From Limnoraphis robusta CS-951 (GTDB taxonomy: Bacteria; Cyanobacteriota; Cyanobacteriia; Cyanobacteriales; Microcoleaceae), in assembly GCF_000972705.2 (NCBI RefSeq), contig NZ_LATL02000347.1:1-28129 (forward strand): 28,129 bases of DNA, read 5' to 3'. Positions 17,811-24,651 of this stretch are shown piece by piece. A program made the position numbers and the translations under genes. Position 1 is the stretch's first letter; each line of letters begins with the position of its first letter. Under the pieces are notes generated by a model, which searched no databases, was not told the origin of the DNA, and was given only the letters and a program-made list of their open reading frames with translations.

Positions 17811-18830
17811 TTACTGATATTGGTTCATTACATCTTTAACTAACATTTCTTGAAACCAAACCTTTAAGACTGCAACCAGGGGAATGGCTAAAAGTAGACC
17901 TAAAGTTCCAAAGAAAATGGTAAAGATGACTTGAGATAATAAAGTTATAGCCGGAAGTAGAGAAACTTCGTGTTTCATTACGAGGGGCGTTAAAATATTA
18001 CTTTCTATCTGTTGAATGGCGATATAAAGTCCAATCACAGCCAAGGCTTTCCAGGGGGCATCCATCAGGGCGAGTAAAGCGGGCGGGATGACGCTAATTG
18101 TTGGGCCAATATTAGGAATAAACGTTAAAAATCCGGCGAGTAAAGCATTAACTAAAGCCAGTCTAACGCCTAAAATCCATAAGCCAACACCACTGAGAAG
18201 CGTAATCACCGTCATATTAAATAAAAGACCAATTAAAGAGCCGACTAAGTTTTCTTCACACTCATTTAAAATCTCATCAACCCGAGGACGGTAAAAGGCG
18301 GGAAATATCAAAATAAAATTGCGTCGATAGGGTGTGGGATCACTCACTAACATAATCGTGATAGCTATCACGAGAATAACGTTTAAGGTAATTCCCAATG
18401 AAGTGGAAAAGAAGCTAAAAACGTTATTAAATAGTCCAAAACCAGGAACAGGTATTTGCTCAATCAGACGTTCGGGACTTTGCAGATTACCGAAAATTTG
18501 GTTGGGAATGATATCTTGTAAACCTAGATACCAAGTTTTAAGCTGTTCAAATCCCATCGGAACTTGTTCACTCAATTCTTGCCATTGGTCTACCACTGGA
18601 GGCACAATAATTGAGATAAATCCCGCTAAAACCAATAAAATAAAAAACATGGAAATGCCTACAGCCACACCCCGCTTCATTCCCTGTTTCTGAAGGATTT
18701 TAACAATTCTGTTAATAGCCGTTGCCAAAACAATAGCACTAAAAGCGAGTAAGATAACTTGTCTGATTTTCCACAAAATATATAGGGAAATTAAAAAACA
18801 AATAATTCCAACCGTTTTCCCAAATGTCAC
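17811..18830 (-). CDS. AI-2E family transporter (PerM-like membrane protein)
   Basis: This 339-residue multi-pass inner-membrane protein has the AI-2E/PerM layout: two N-terminal spans (about residues 5-45), a third near 58-75, a hydrophilic stretch of about 70 residues with amphipathic helices (WQELSEQVP...IEQIP), then a hydrophobic C-terminal half. The signature GFLTFIPNIGPTISVIPPALLAL occurs at about 234-256, followed by IQQIESNILTPLVMKHEVSLLP. Members have been linked to autoinducer-2 export or sodium/proton antiport; the substrate here is unknown. The start is GTG 18830, which gives the usual short cytoplasmic tail before the first span. Confidence 0.9.
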   Translation of the reverse strand: MTFGKTVGIICFLISLYILWKIRQVILLAFSAIVLATAINRIVKILQKQGMKRGVAVGISMFFILLVLAGFISIIVPPVVDQWQELSEQVPMGFEQLKTWYLGLQDIIPNQIFGNLQSPERLIEQIPVPGFGLFNNVFSFFSTSLGITLNVILVIAITIMLVSDPTPYRRNFILIFPAFYRPRVDEILNECEENLVGSLIGLLFNMTVITLLSGVGLWILGVRLALVNALLAGFLTFIPNIGPTISVIPPALLALMDAPWKALAVIGLYIAIQQIESNILTPLVMKHEVSLLPAITLLSQVIFTIFFGTLGLLLAIPLVAVLKVWFQEMLVKDVMNQYQ

Positions 18831-18943
18831 GAATTAACCCTCCCCCCGAGCCATTATATTGTATTCAATTAAATTCAATCCAATCCCCAAACAATAATTA
18901 GAGTCTTGGAAAATTAAAAAACAGGATTTTCTATAAAAAGCCC

Positions 18944-18986
18944 AAAAAAAGGGAGTGGACTTCAATTGATTTTCAAAGTTACTCCC
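18944..18986 (-). terminator. Rho-independent terminator of the 49-codon gene
   Basis: Read on the minus strand, GGGAGT, one base, ACTT, a 13-base loop, AAGT, two bases and ACTCCC form a bulged stem, followed directly by seven T (plus-strand A-run 18944-18950). It lies 18 bp past the stop of the small gene at 19004-19153, which supports that gene being real. Confidence 0.75.
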
Positions 18987-19003
18987 CCCCTCAATGAGCG
19001 CAA

Positions 19004-19153
19004 TTATTCAGGATTCTTTTGACGGGATCGATCTCCCTCATAGGGTTGAACTCCTGTTTTGGGATATTGATCCGTATTTCCGCTAAATATTCGTTTGACA
19101 CCTAAGCCGATAAATTCAAATACTTCTTGAAATCGTTGAGTAATCTTAGACAT
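19004..19153 (-). CDS. Small uncharacterised protein, 49 residues
   Basis: I do not recognise a named family. The ATG at 19153 has a near-perfect Shine-Dalgarno, AAGGAG, seven bases upstream (plus strand CTCCTT at 19161-19166), and the gene is closed by a strong intrinsic terminator at 18944-18986. The product starts MSKITQRFQEVFEFIGLGVK, an amphipathic helix with basic and hydrophobic residues. Its second half is polar: GNTDQYPKTGVQPYEGD and a charged tail ending RSRQKNPE. It could associate with a membrane surface through the helix; that is inference. It lies alone between the AI-2E-type gene and a gene-poor stretch. The RBS and terminator are stronger than those of most larger genes here. 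Confidence 0.72.
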   Translation of the reverse strand: MSKITQRFQEVFEFIGLGVKRIFSGNTDQYPKTGVQPYEGDRSRQKNPE

Positions 19154-19925
19154 TTTTTTTCTCCTTAAGACCATCAATCCTCTTGTTGTTCTACGGTTTT
19201 TCCGTTATTCGGACACGGAAATTTTTAACCCACAAGTTCAGAACATTTTATCAAATGTATTTGAGATCGATTATTCTTTTATAATAAGGCTTTATACCTG
19301 CCTATTCATCTATCGAATGATAGACTTTACTCGATTTTTGAATCAAACTTTGCATCCAAGTCAAACTCTCAACCAGAATACAGTCCAATGCACTCTAATC
19401 AAAAGAAAAATAATATTAAATTGAAAATATAATGCTACAAAAGGGAGCAGGAAACCGAGAATAGGCAAAATAGAATAGGGGACAGGTAACAGTGAAAAAA
19501 CCGATAACTGCTAGGGATAATTCATCAATTACCCAGACTGTCTCCCCATCGATTATCTGTAGCCAAGATTTAAGTATTTCAGATAAGATATAAAGTGGAA
19601 CCGTTAGAAATTGCCTCGGGGAACACCCAGCAGCCTGTGAAGCAGCCTGTGAACGCGGTGTGATTCGGGTGAGCAATGATTTAGCAGTTGATCAAGTCGC
19701 GATACTTAAATAAAGCTTATCGAATTGTCCGGAATTTGTTCAAACTCCAAAACAGATGATCATCGATCCGTGATCCAGTTATGCTAATTTATGGGGGGAT
19801 TGTTTTTGGCATTGTAGACATGGGCTTGGTATCCATCCGGTTTTGCTCTCGTCTTTGAGTAGAAAGCAATAGCTAGAAACATTCTCGTTGTTCAGGTCTG
19901 ATATTCTGCACTCTATTAGCTGAAG
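19154..19925. other. Long gene-poor stretch
   Basis: These 772 bases hold no convincing protein gene. Minus-strand frames at 19416-19676 and 19779-19961 lack a recognisable family and a good RBS. The stretch contains the 49-codon gene's leader, a perfect 12-base tandem duplication (GCAGCCTGTGAA at 19630-19641 and 19642-19653) and nested inverted repeats at 19568-19711 described separately. Confidence 0.6.
19568..19711 (+). ncRNA. Candidate structured RNA (strand uncertain)
   Basis: A perfect 10-bp closing stem joins ATTTAAGTAT (19568-19577) and ATACTTAAAT (19702-19711). Inside are ATTGC(C)T (19610-19616) with AGCAAT (19672-19677), and CACCC (19624-19628) with GGGTG (19667-19671), stacked nearly end to end. 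The result is a closing stem, a large unpaired bubble and a terminal stem-loop, an outline similar to 6S RNA. I recognise no RNA family by primary sequence; the strand and ends are guesses. Confidence 0.28.
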
Positions 19926-20165
19926 ATGTACAATCCTTCTTTGCGTAAGATTCCCGTCCATGAACCCGCAGACGTCATTCCCTCACAGCAGCATATCTCG
20001 CTGTTGGAATGGCTACAAGCAACGGGTCGTTTAATTCCTCGGGATAATGTTCCAGAAACCAATGCTTTTCTAGAAGCCGAAGAGGAAATCTCAGAACTGA
20101 TAGTTGATGAGGGTGCCTACGATGATGATGATGATGATGACGACGATGATCTGATGGAAGATTAG
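19926..20165 (+). CDS. DUF3134 domain protein with poly-Asp tail
   Basis: This 79-residue acidic protein begins MYNPSLRKIPVHEPADVIP, with LEWLQATGRLIPRD in the middle, and ends in ten consecutive aspartates and LMED. This layout matches the small cyanobacterial DUF3134 family, whose function is unknown. The Asp run is encoded mostly by GAT repeats and could vary in length by slippage. The ATG has no strong Shine-Dalgarno (AGCTGAAG abuts it). mraY follows on the same strand after about 110-125 bp, possibly with its own promoter. Confidence 0.82.
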   Translation: MYNPSLRKIPVHEPADVIPSQQHISLLEWLQATGRLIPRDNVPETNAFLEAEEEISELIVDEGAYDDDDDDDDDDLMED

Positions 20166-20290
20166 GCAAAAACTCTGAAGCAATGTTGCACTTAGACAGT
20201 ATTATGAGAGTGCAACTACCCAGGATGCTCAGAAAAAAACCTAGCTTCCCGATTTGTAGTTGGTGTTGAGGATTGATTCTTTATATTTCT

Positions 20291-21406
20291 GTGGATAGTC
20301 TATTTTCACGAATTCGCTCATCGAATCTATCAGGACGCAACCTGTTCTGGTTACTCACTGCGGGATTGAGTGCCTTTACGATTAGTCTGGACTTGACAGC
20401 TAACCGCTTTCTCAATCCCCAAGCGTCCTTGTTCCTACCCCTAGCCGTTTGTGGCTTACTCTCTGCTGCATTCGGGTATTGGGTAATTCCTCTACTGGTT
20501 CGGATTAAAGCGGGACAGTTTATTCGAGAAGATGGCCCGCAAGCTCATCTCAAGAAAGCAGGTACTCCCACAATGGGCGGTATCTTTTTCATTCCCGTCG
20601 GAGTGGGGATGGGTTTAATCTGGTCAGGATTTCATCCCCATGTGATTGCTATTTCTATTTTAACGCTGGCTTACGGTTTTGTCGGTTGGTTGGATGACTG
20701 GCAAATTCTCAGACGCAAATCCAATAAAGGCATTTCTCCTAAAATGAAGTTAGCCTTGCAGGTGGGGTTAGCAACATTATTTTGTTTAGTCTTAGCAACC
20801 AATGGGTTTGGCAGTCTGTCTCTACAATCTTCTGACATTTCTACTGTTGCTCTACCTTGGGGTTTAGTTTTACCTTTAGGTTTATTATTCTGGCCGTTAG
20901 CGGTTTTTGTTCCTGTCGCTGAGAGTAACGCCACAAATCTCACCGATGGCGTCGATGGCTTGATGGGAGGACTAGGGGCAATTACGCTGTTAGGACTCGC
21001 GGCTTATCTGATGCCGACTTCCCCGGAATTAATGGTGTTTTGTGGGTGTCTGAGTGGCAGTTGTTTAGGCTTTGTTAGCCATAACCGCAACCCCGCTAAG
21101 GTTTTTATGGGAGACACAGGTTCACTCGCCCTGGGCGGCGCTTTAGCAGCGATTGCTTTGATGAGTAACACGTTATGGGTTCTCCTGATTATCAGTGGAA
21201 TTTTCCTGCTAGAAACCCTATCGGTTATCGCTCAAGTCAGCTATTATAAAGCAACCAAAGGGCCTGATGGCGTCGGTAAGCGTCTGTTTAGAATGGCACC
21301 GTTGCATCATCATCTAGAACTGTGCGGATGGTCAGAAACTCAGGTCGTTGGAACGTTTTATTTGATTAATGTGATTTTGGTGTTGCTGAGTTTGGCGATC
21401 GCTTAG
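20291..21406 (+). CDS. mraY: Phospho-N-acetylmuramoyl-pentapeptide-transferase
   Basis: This polytopic membrane enzyme moves phospho-MurNAc-pentapeptide from UDP onto undecaprenyl phosphate, the first membrane step of peptidoglycan synthesis. About ten spans are evident. Conserved motifs are GPQAHLKKAGTPTMGGIFF, the two-Asp loop WLDDW, ATNLTDGVDGLMGG, MGDTGSLALGG and the C-terminal MAPLHHHLELCGWSE (HHH motif). The start is uncertain. GTG 20291 gives a MDSLFS N-terminus like relatives but has poor RBS spacing; TTG 20273, right after GAGGA, adds six residues. The glycosyltransferase gene follows 59 bp later, fitting a cell-envelope pairing. Confidence 0.93.
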   Translation: MDSLFSRIRSSNLSGRNLFWLLTAGLSAFTISLDLTANRFLNPQASLFLPLAVCGLLSAAFGYWVIPLLVRIKAGQFIREDGPQAHLKKAGTPTMGGIFFIPVGVGMGLIWSGFHPHVIAISILTLAYGFVGWLDDWQILRRKSNKGISPKMKLALQVGLATLFCLVLATNGFGSLSLQSSDISTVALPWGLVLPLGLLFWPLAVFVPVAESNATNLTDGVDGLMGGLGAITLLGLAAYLMPTSPELMVFCGCLSGSCLGFVSHNRNPAKVFMGDTGSLALGGALAAIALMSNTLWVLLIISGIFLLETLSVIAQVSYYKATKGPDGVGKRLFRMAPLHHHLELCGWSETQVVGTFYLINVILVLLSLAIA

Positions 21407-21465
21407 GGGTTAAAATTGAGGGAGGAACACCGCCTCTTTAGAGGGGATAGCAGCCAAATTTCAAT

Positions 21466-22383
21466 ATGATTAATGTCTCTGTCGTCGTACCGATTTACAA
21501 CGGTGAGGCAGATTTACCGGATTTGATTGAATGTTTGCGATCGCAAACTTATCCCCAAGATCGCTTAGAGTATTTGTTGGTGGATAATAACAGTCGCGAT
21601 CGCACGGCTGAGATCTTGCAAACCTTAGCAACCGATCCGATTCGTCCCCTCTCAGAAAATCGCATTCAAAGTTCCTACGCCGCCCGTAACCAGGGAATTC
21701 GCATCGCCCAAGGGGAAATCGTCGCGTTTACCGATGCGGATTGTCGTCCACAACCCCAGTGGTTAGAAAAACTGGTTAGACCTTTTGAGGATGCGGCGAT
21801 TGGGATTGTTGTTGGGGAAATCGTCGCCTTACCGGGTCAAACGTTACTGGAAAAACACGCAGATCGACAAGATACTCTGTCTCAAAAGCATACCATCGCT
21901 CACAAGTTTTTTCCCTACGGTCAAACTGCTAATCTTGCCATCCGTCGTCAAATCTTTGCCCAGGTGGGTTTATTTCGTCCCTATTTAACGACAGGCGGAG
22001 ATGCAGATATTTGTTGGCGAATTCAGCAGCAAACTGATTATAAAGTCTATTTTGCTGAAGATGCAATTATCAAACATCGACATCGGGCAACTTTGCGACA
22101 ACTACGCAGTCAATGGCGGCGTTATGGTGAGTCTAATCGATATTTACATGAACTGTATGGTGTGGAGTTGATGCGAGATTTCACAACCCAGGATTATCTC
22201 TATCGACTCGGACGTTGGTTGTTAAAAGAAATGCCCATTAACAGTATAAAGGCGATCGCACAACAAGCCGATTTAGTTGATATTCTCAATACTCCCATCG
22301 GTTTGCTGAATGTTCAAGCCCGTTGTCAGGGTCAAAAACAAGCAAAACTCCCTGAAAAAGCGAAAGAAATTGAACAATTATAG
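21466..22383 (+). CDS. Family 2 glycosyltransferase
   Basis: This 305-residue GT-A fold protein begins INVSVVVPIYNGEADLPDLIECLRSQ, the classic GT2 N-terminus. LLVDNNSRDRT follows, and then the metal-binding DxD as FTDADC (D90, D92). The acceptor-side region has GGDADICWRI (ED-like motif) and RHRATLRQLRSQWRRYG, where QxxRW-type enzymes carry their motif, but a strict QxxRW is absent. No membrane span is obvious, so it probably acts at the cytoplasmic face. The acceptor is unknown; envelope or exopolysaccharide synthesis is likely given mraY just upstream. The ATG has no good Shine-Dalgarno. Confidence 0.88.
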   Translation: MINVSVVVPIYNGEADLPDLIECLRSQTYPQDRLEYLLVDNNSRDRTAEILQTLATDPIRPLSENRIQSSYAARNQGIRIAQGEIVAFTDADCRPQPQWLEKLVRPFEDAAIGIVVGEIVALPGQTLLEKHADRQDTLSQKHTIAHKFFPYGQTANLAIRRQIFAQVGLFRPYLTTGGDADICWRIQQQTDYKVYFAEDAIIKHRHRATLRQLRSQWRRYGESNRYLHELYGVELMRDFTTQDYLYRLGRWLLKEMPINSIKAIAQQADLVDILNTPIGLLNVQARCQGQKQAKLPEKAKEIEQL

Positions 22384-22473
22384 ACATCTGAAACGAATAC
22401 TTATTCCCCCTCAAAAATTTTTTTTGCAGTTAAATTAAACTGAAGATAGCGATCGCATTTTGGAAAATGAAAA

Positions 22474-22581
22474 CACCCTGCTTTCCAAGGCAGGGCTTGC
22501 GGTTGACTCGCTTCCCGAGTTCAAAAATGCGAACACCAAAAATTAGAATGAAACAGCCCTGCTGGCTTTGAAAGCAGGGTG
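22474..22581. repeat. Nested inverted-repeat element, possible mobile-element remnant
   Basis: CACCCTGCTTTC (22474-22485) and GAAAGCAGGGTG (22570-22581) are perfect 12-bp inverted repeats. Inside them GCAGGGCT (22490-22497) and AGCCCTGC (22555-22562) are a second perfect pair. Each side can also fold locally (CCCTGC/GCAGGG). There is no coding capacity in the 108 bp. It sits between convergent glycosyltransferase and malQ genes. It may be a non-autonomous element or a fragment of an IS200/IS605-type end; no target duplication is evident. Confidence 0.6.
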
Positions 22582-22641
22582 ATGTAGTTAAAAAAAAGGG
22601 GGAGAATTGAATGCAGCCTGAATGAAAAATTGCAGCCTGAA

Positions 22642-24159
22642 TTAGCGGTTATACAACTTTGTCAGATGCAGTAAGCGATCGCTAATTTCCGAAGTGAGTT
22701 GATCCGAACTTTCATAACGCCAACGCCAATTTCCCGCATTGATACTCGGATCATTCATCCGCCCCTTATTATCTAAACCCAACAAATCTTGCAAGGGAAT
22801 AATGGCTTGATTTGCCACAGATTTTAAGGCTAAAGCAATGAACTCCCAATGAATTTCTTTAACTTCGTCAGGGTGAGAATAACCCAGATATTGGGTAACG
22901 TGTTGTTTTTCGGGTTCGCCTGCTTGTTGCCACCAACCGACGGTGGTATCATTATCGTGAGTTCCGGTATAAACCAAACAATTCTGAACAAAATTGTGAG
23001 GAAGATAGGGATTTTTCGGCGTATCTGCAAAGGCAAATTGTAGAATTTTCATCCCCGGAAACTCAAAGCGATCGCGAAGTTCTTCAACTTCGGGGGTAAT
23101 AATTCCCAAATCTTCCGCCAAAACAGGTAAACTTCCTAAACCCTGGCGAATCGCTTCAAAAAACTCCTCCCCAGGCGCTTTAATCCATTCCCCATTCATG
23201 GCAGTTTCTTCACCCGCAGGCACCCGCCAATAGGCTTCAAACCCTCGGAAATGATCAATTCTGACTAAATCGGCATAGGCGAGAGTCGCTTTAAAACGTT
23301 CAATCCACCAAGCAAAACCCGTGCGTTTTAACTCATCCCAATCATAAACCGGATTACCCCAAAGTTGACCCGTTTCGCTAAAATAATCGGGGGGAACTCC
23401 GGCAATATAAGCAGATTCTAACGTTTCAGGATCAAGTTGGAAAATATTCGGTTGCGCCCAAACATCAGAACTATTGTGACAGACATAAATCGAAATATCA
23501 CCAATAATTGAAATGCCTTTATCATTGGCGTAGCGGCGGAGATTTCGCCATTGTTCAAAAAACTTGAACTGAAGGAACTTATGATACAAAATGCGATCGC
23601 TAAGTTCTTCGGATTTAGCTTTCATCGCCTCCGGTTCCCGACGAGCGACGCGCGCGTCCCATTTATTCCAGGGTAAACCATCATGGGCTTCTAATAAGGC
23701 CATAAATAGGGCATAATCATCTAACCAGGCGGAAGTCTCCTGACAGAAGGATTCAAAAGCCGGATTGGGATTTCCCGAGAGAGATTCCCGAAACCGATCA
23801 AAAGCCCGTTGAAGAAACTCTGTCTTATGGGGGATGACACGATCAAAATTTACTCGATTGGGAGTAACATCTTCACTGGGGGGTAAAGGGGTTAATTCAT
23901 CCGCATTTAGTAACCCTTGTTCGGCCAATTGATCCAAACTAATTAGTAAAGGATTTCCAGCAAAGGTGCTAAAGTTCATAATATAGGGGGAATGCTCATA
24001 CCCAGTGGGGCCGAGCGGCAGAATTTGCCAGAGGGTCTGACCACTTCTGTCCAAGAAGTCGATGAACTCATAGGCAGATTGCCCTAAATCGCCGATCCCA
24101 AAAGGACTGGGTAAGCAGGTCGGGTGCAGTAAAATCCCACTTGCACGTTGAAACGTCAT
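22642..24159 (-). CDS. malQ: 4-alpha-glucanotransferase (amylomaltase)
   Basis: This GH77 enzyme of about 505 residues transfers alpha-1,4-glucan segments between maltodextrins, releasing glucose. Diagnostic motifs are GILLHPTCLPSPFGIGDLG at the N-terminus, then the nucleophile in VRIDHFRGFEAYW. The acid/base glutamate is in LAEDLGIITPEV, and the third acid is in THDNDTTVGWW. The length suits the short bacterial/plastid DPE1 type. I chose ATG 24159 (MTFQRASGILLHP), which starts at the conserved region; the frame extends 42 codons further, to a TTG at 24285, with unrelated sequence. It diverges from the trehalose synthase gene, suggesting a shared glycogen/maltose/trehalose module. Confidence 0.95.
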   Translation of the reverse strand: MTFQRASGILLHPTCLPSPFGIGDLGQSAYEFIDFLDRSGQTLWQILPLGPTGYEHSPYIMNFSTFAGNPLLISLDQLAEQGLLNADELTPLPPSEDVTPNRVNFDRVIPHKTEFLQRAFDRFRESLSGNPNPAFESFCQETSAWLDDYALFMALLEAHDGLPWNKWDARVARREPEAMKAKSEELSDRILYHKFLQFKFFEQWRNLRRYANDKGISIIGDISIYVCHNSSDVWAQPNIFQLDPETLESAYIAGVPPDYFSETGQLWGNPVYDWDELKRTGFAWWIERFKATLAYADLVRIDHFRGFEAYWRVPAGEETAMNGEWIKAPGEEFFEAIRQGLGSLPVLAEDLGIITPEVEELRDRFEFPGMKILQFAFADTPKNPYLPHNFVQNCLVYTGTHDNDTTVGWWQQAGEPEKQHVTQYLGYSHPDEVKEIHWEFIALALKSVANQAIIPLQDLLGLDNKGRMNDPSINAGNWRWRYESSDQLTSEISDRLLHLTKLYNR

Positions 24160-24651
24160 AACTAAATACTGAGTTTGGATTATTTCAACATCATATCTAC
24201 TAAGCTTGTTTGATCGTATATCCTTAGTCAAAAAATCGGGAGAAATCCTCAACCTTTTTCCGACTTTCTTGGAGAATCCCAACAAATCAACAGGTTATCT
24301 TGAATGAGGAATAGAAAATCAAGCTAAAGTAGGGGCGGGACAAAATGTATGTCTCTGTTCAAACAACCTACATCAACCCGCCCAACCCGTTTTTGATCCA
24401 GACTCAGGACTCAAATCTGATGTCGATTGTAATCAATCAAGACTTTTCTGAAAATCTATCTTAAGACAGAGGAAAGTCAGCGCTCATCAACTCAAACCAT
24501 GCCCATACTTGATGGGTGTATAACTTCAGGTAAGTGCAGTCAAACAACAGCGAAGTATCAATAGAAACATCTAAACATTTGTTGCTTTGCCTTTGCTGGA
24601 TGGCTTCTAGATGATTGTGTAATTTGTAGCTCAGACTAGATATTCGAGAAT
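24160..24651. other. Divergent control region between malQ and treS
   Basis: This 492-bp region holds the start sides of both genes and one GGGGCGGG palindrome. I see no further gene and no promoter strong enough to name; TTGTGT (24615-24620) lies 16 bases before TAGATA but very near the treS ATG. Confidence 0.5.
24333..24383. repeat. GGGCGGG/CCCGCCC palindromic intergenic repeat
   Basis: GGGCGGG (24333-24339) and CCCGCCC (24377-24383) flank 37 bases that include ATGTATGT and ACCTACAT. These words also occur within the duplicated element at 9126-9282, in related form, so this is a diverged copy of that family. Confidence 0.6.

Noticed and set aside
19416..19676. Minus-strand frame of 86 codons in the gene-poor stretch
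   Set aside because: No recognisable family, no good RBS, biased composition, and it runs through the 12-base tandem duplication and inverted repeats.
19568..19711. Calling the nested inverted repeats 6S RNA outright
   Set aside because: Only the outline matches; I recognise no conserved primary sequence and cannot run a covariance model, so it stays a candidate.
19779..19961. Minus-strand frame of 60 codons
   Set aside because: It overlaps the start of the DUF3134-like gene on the other strand and has no family resemblance.
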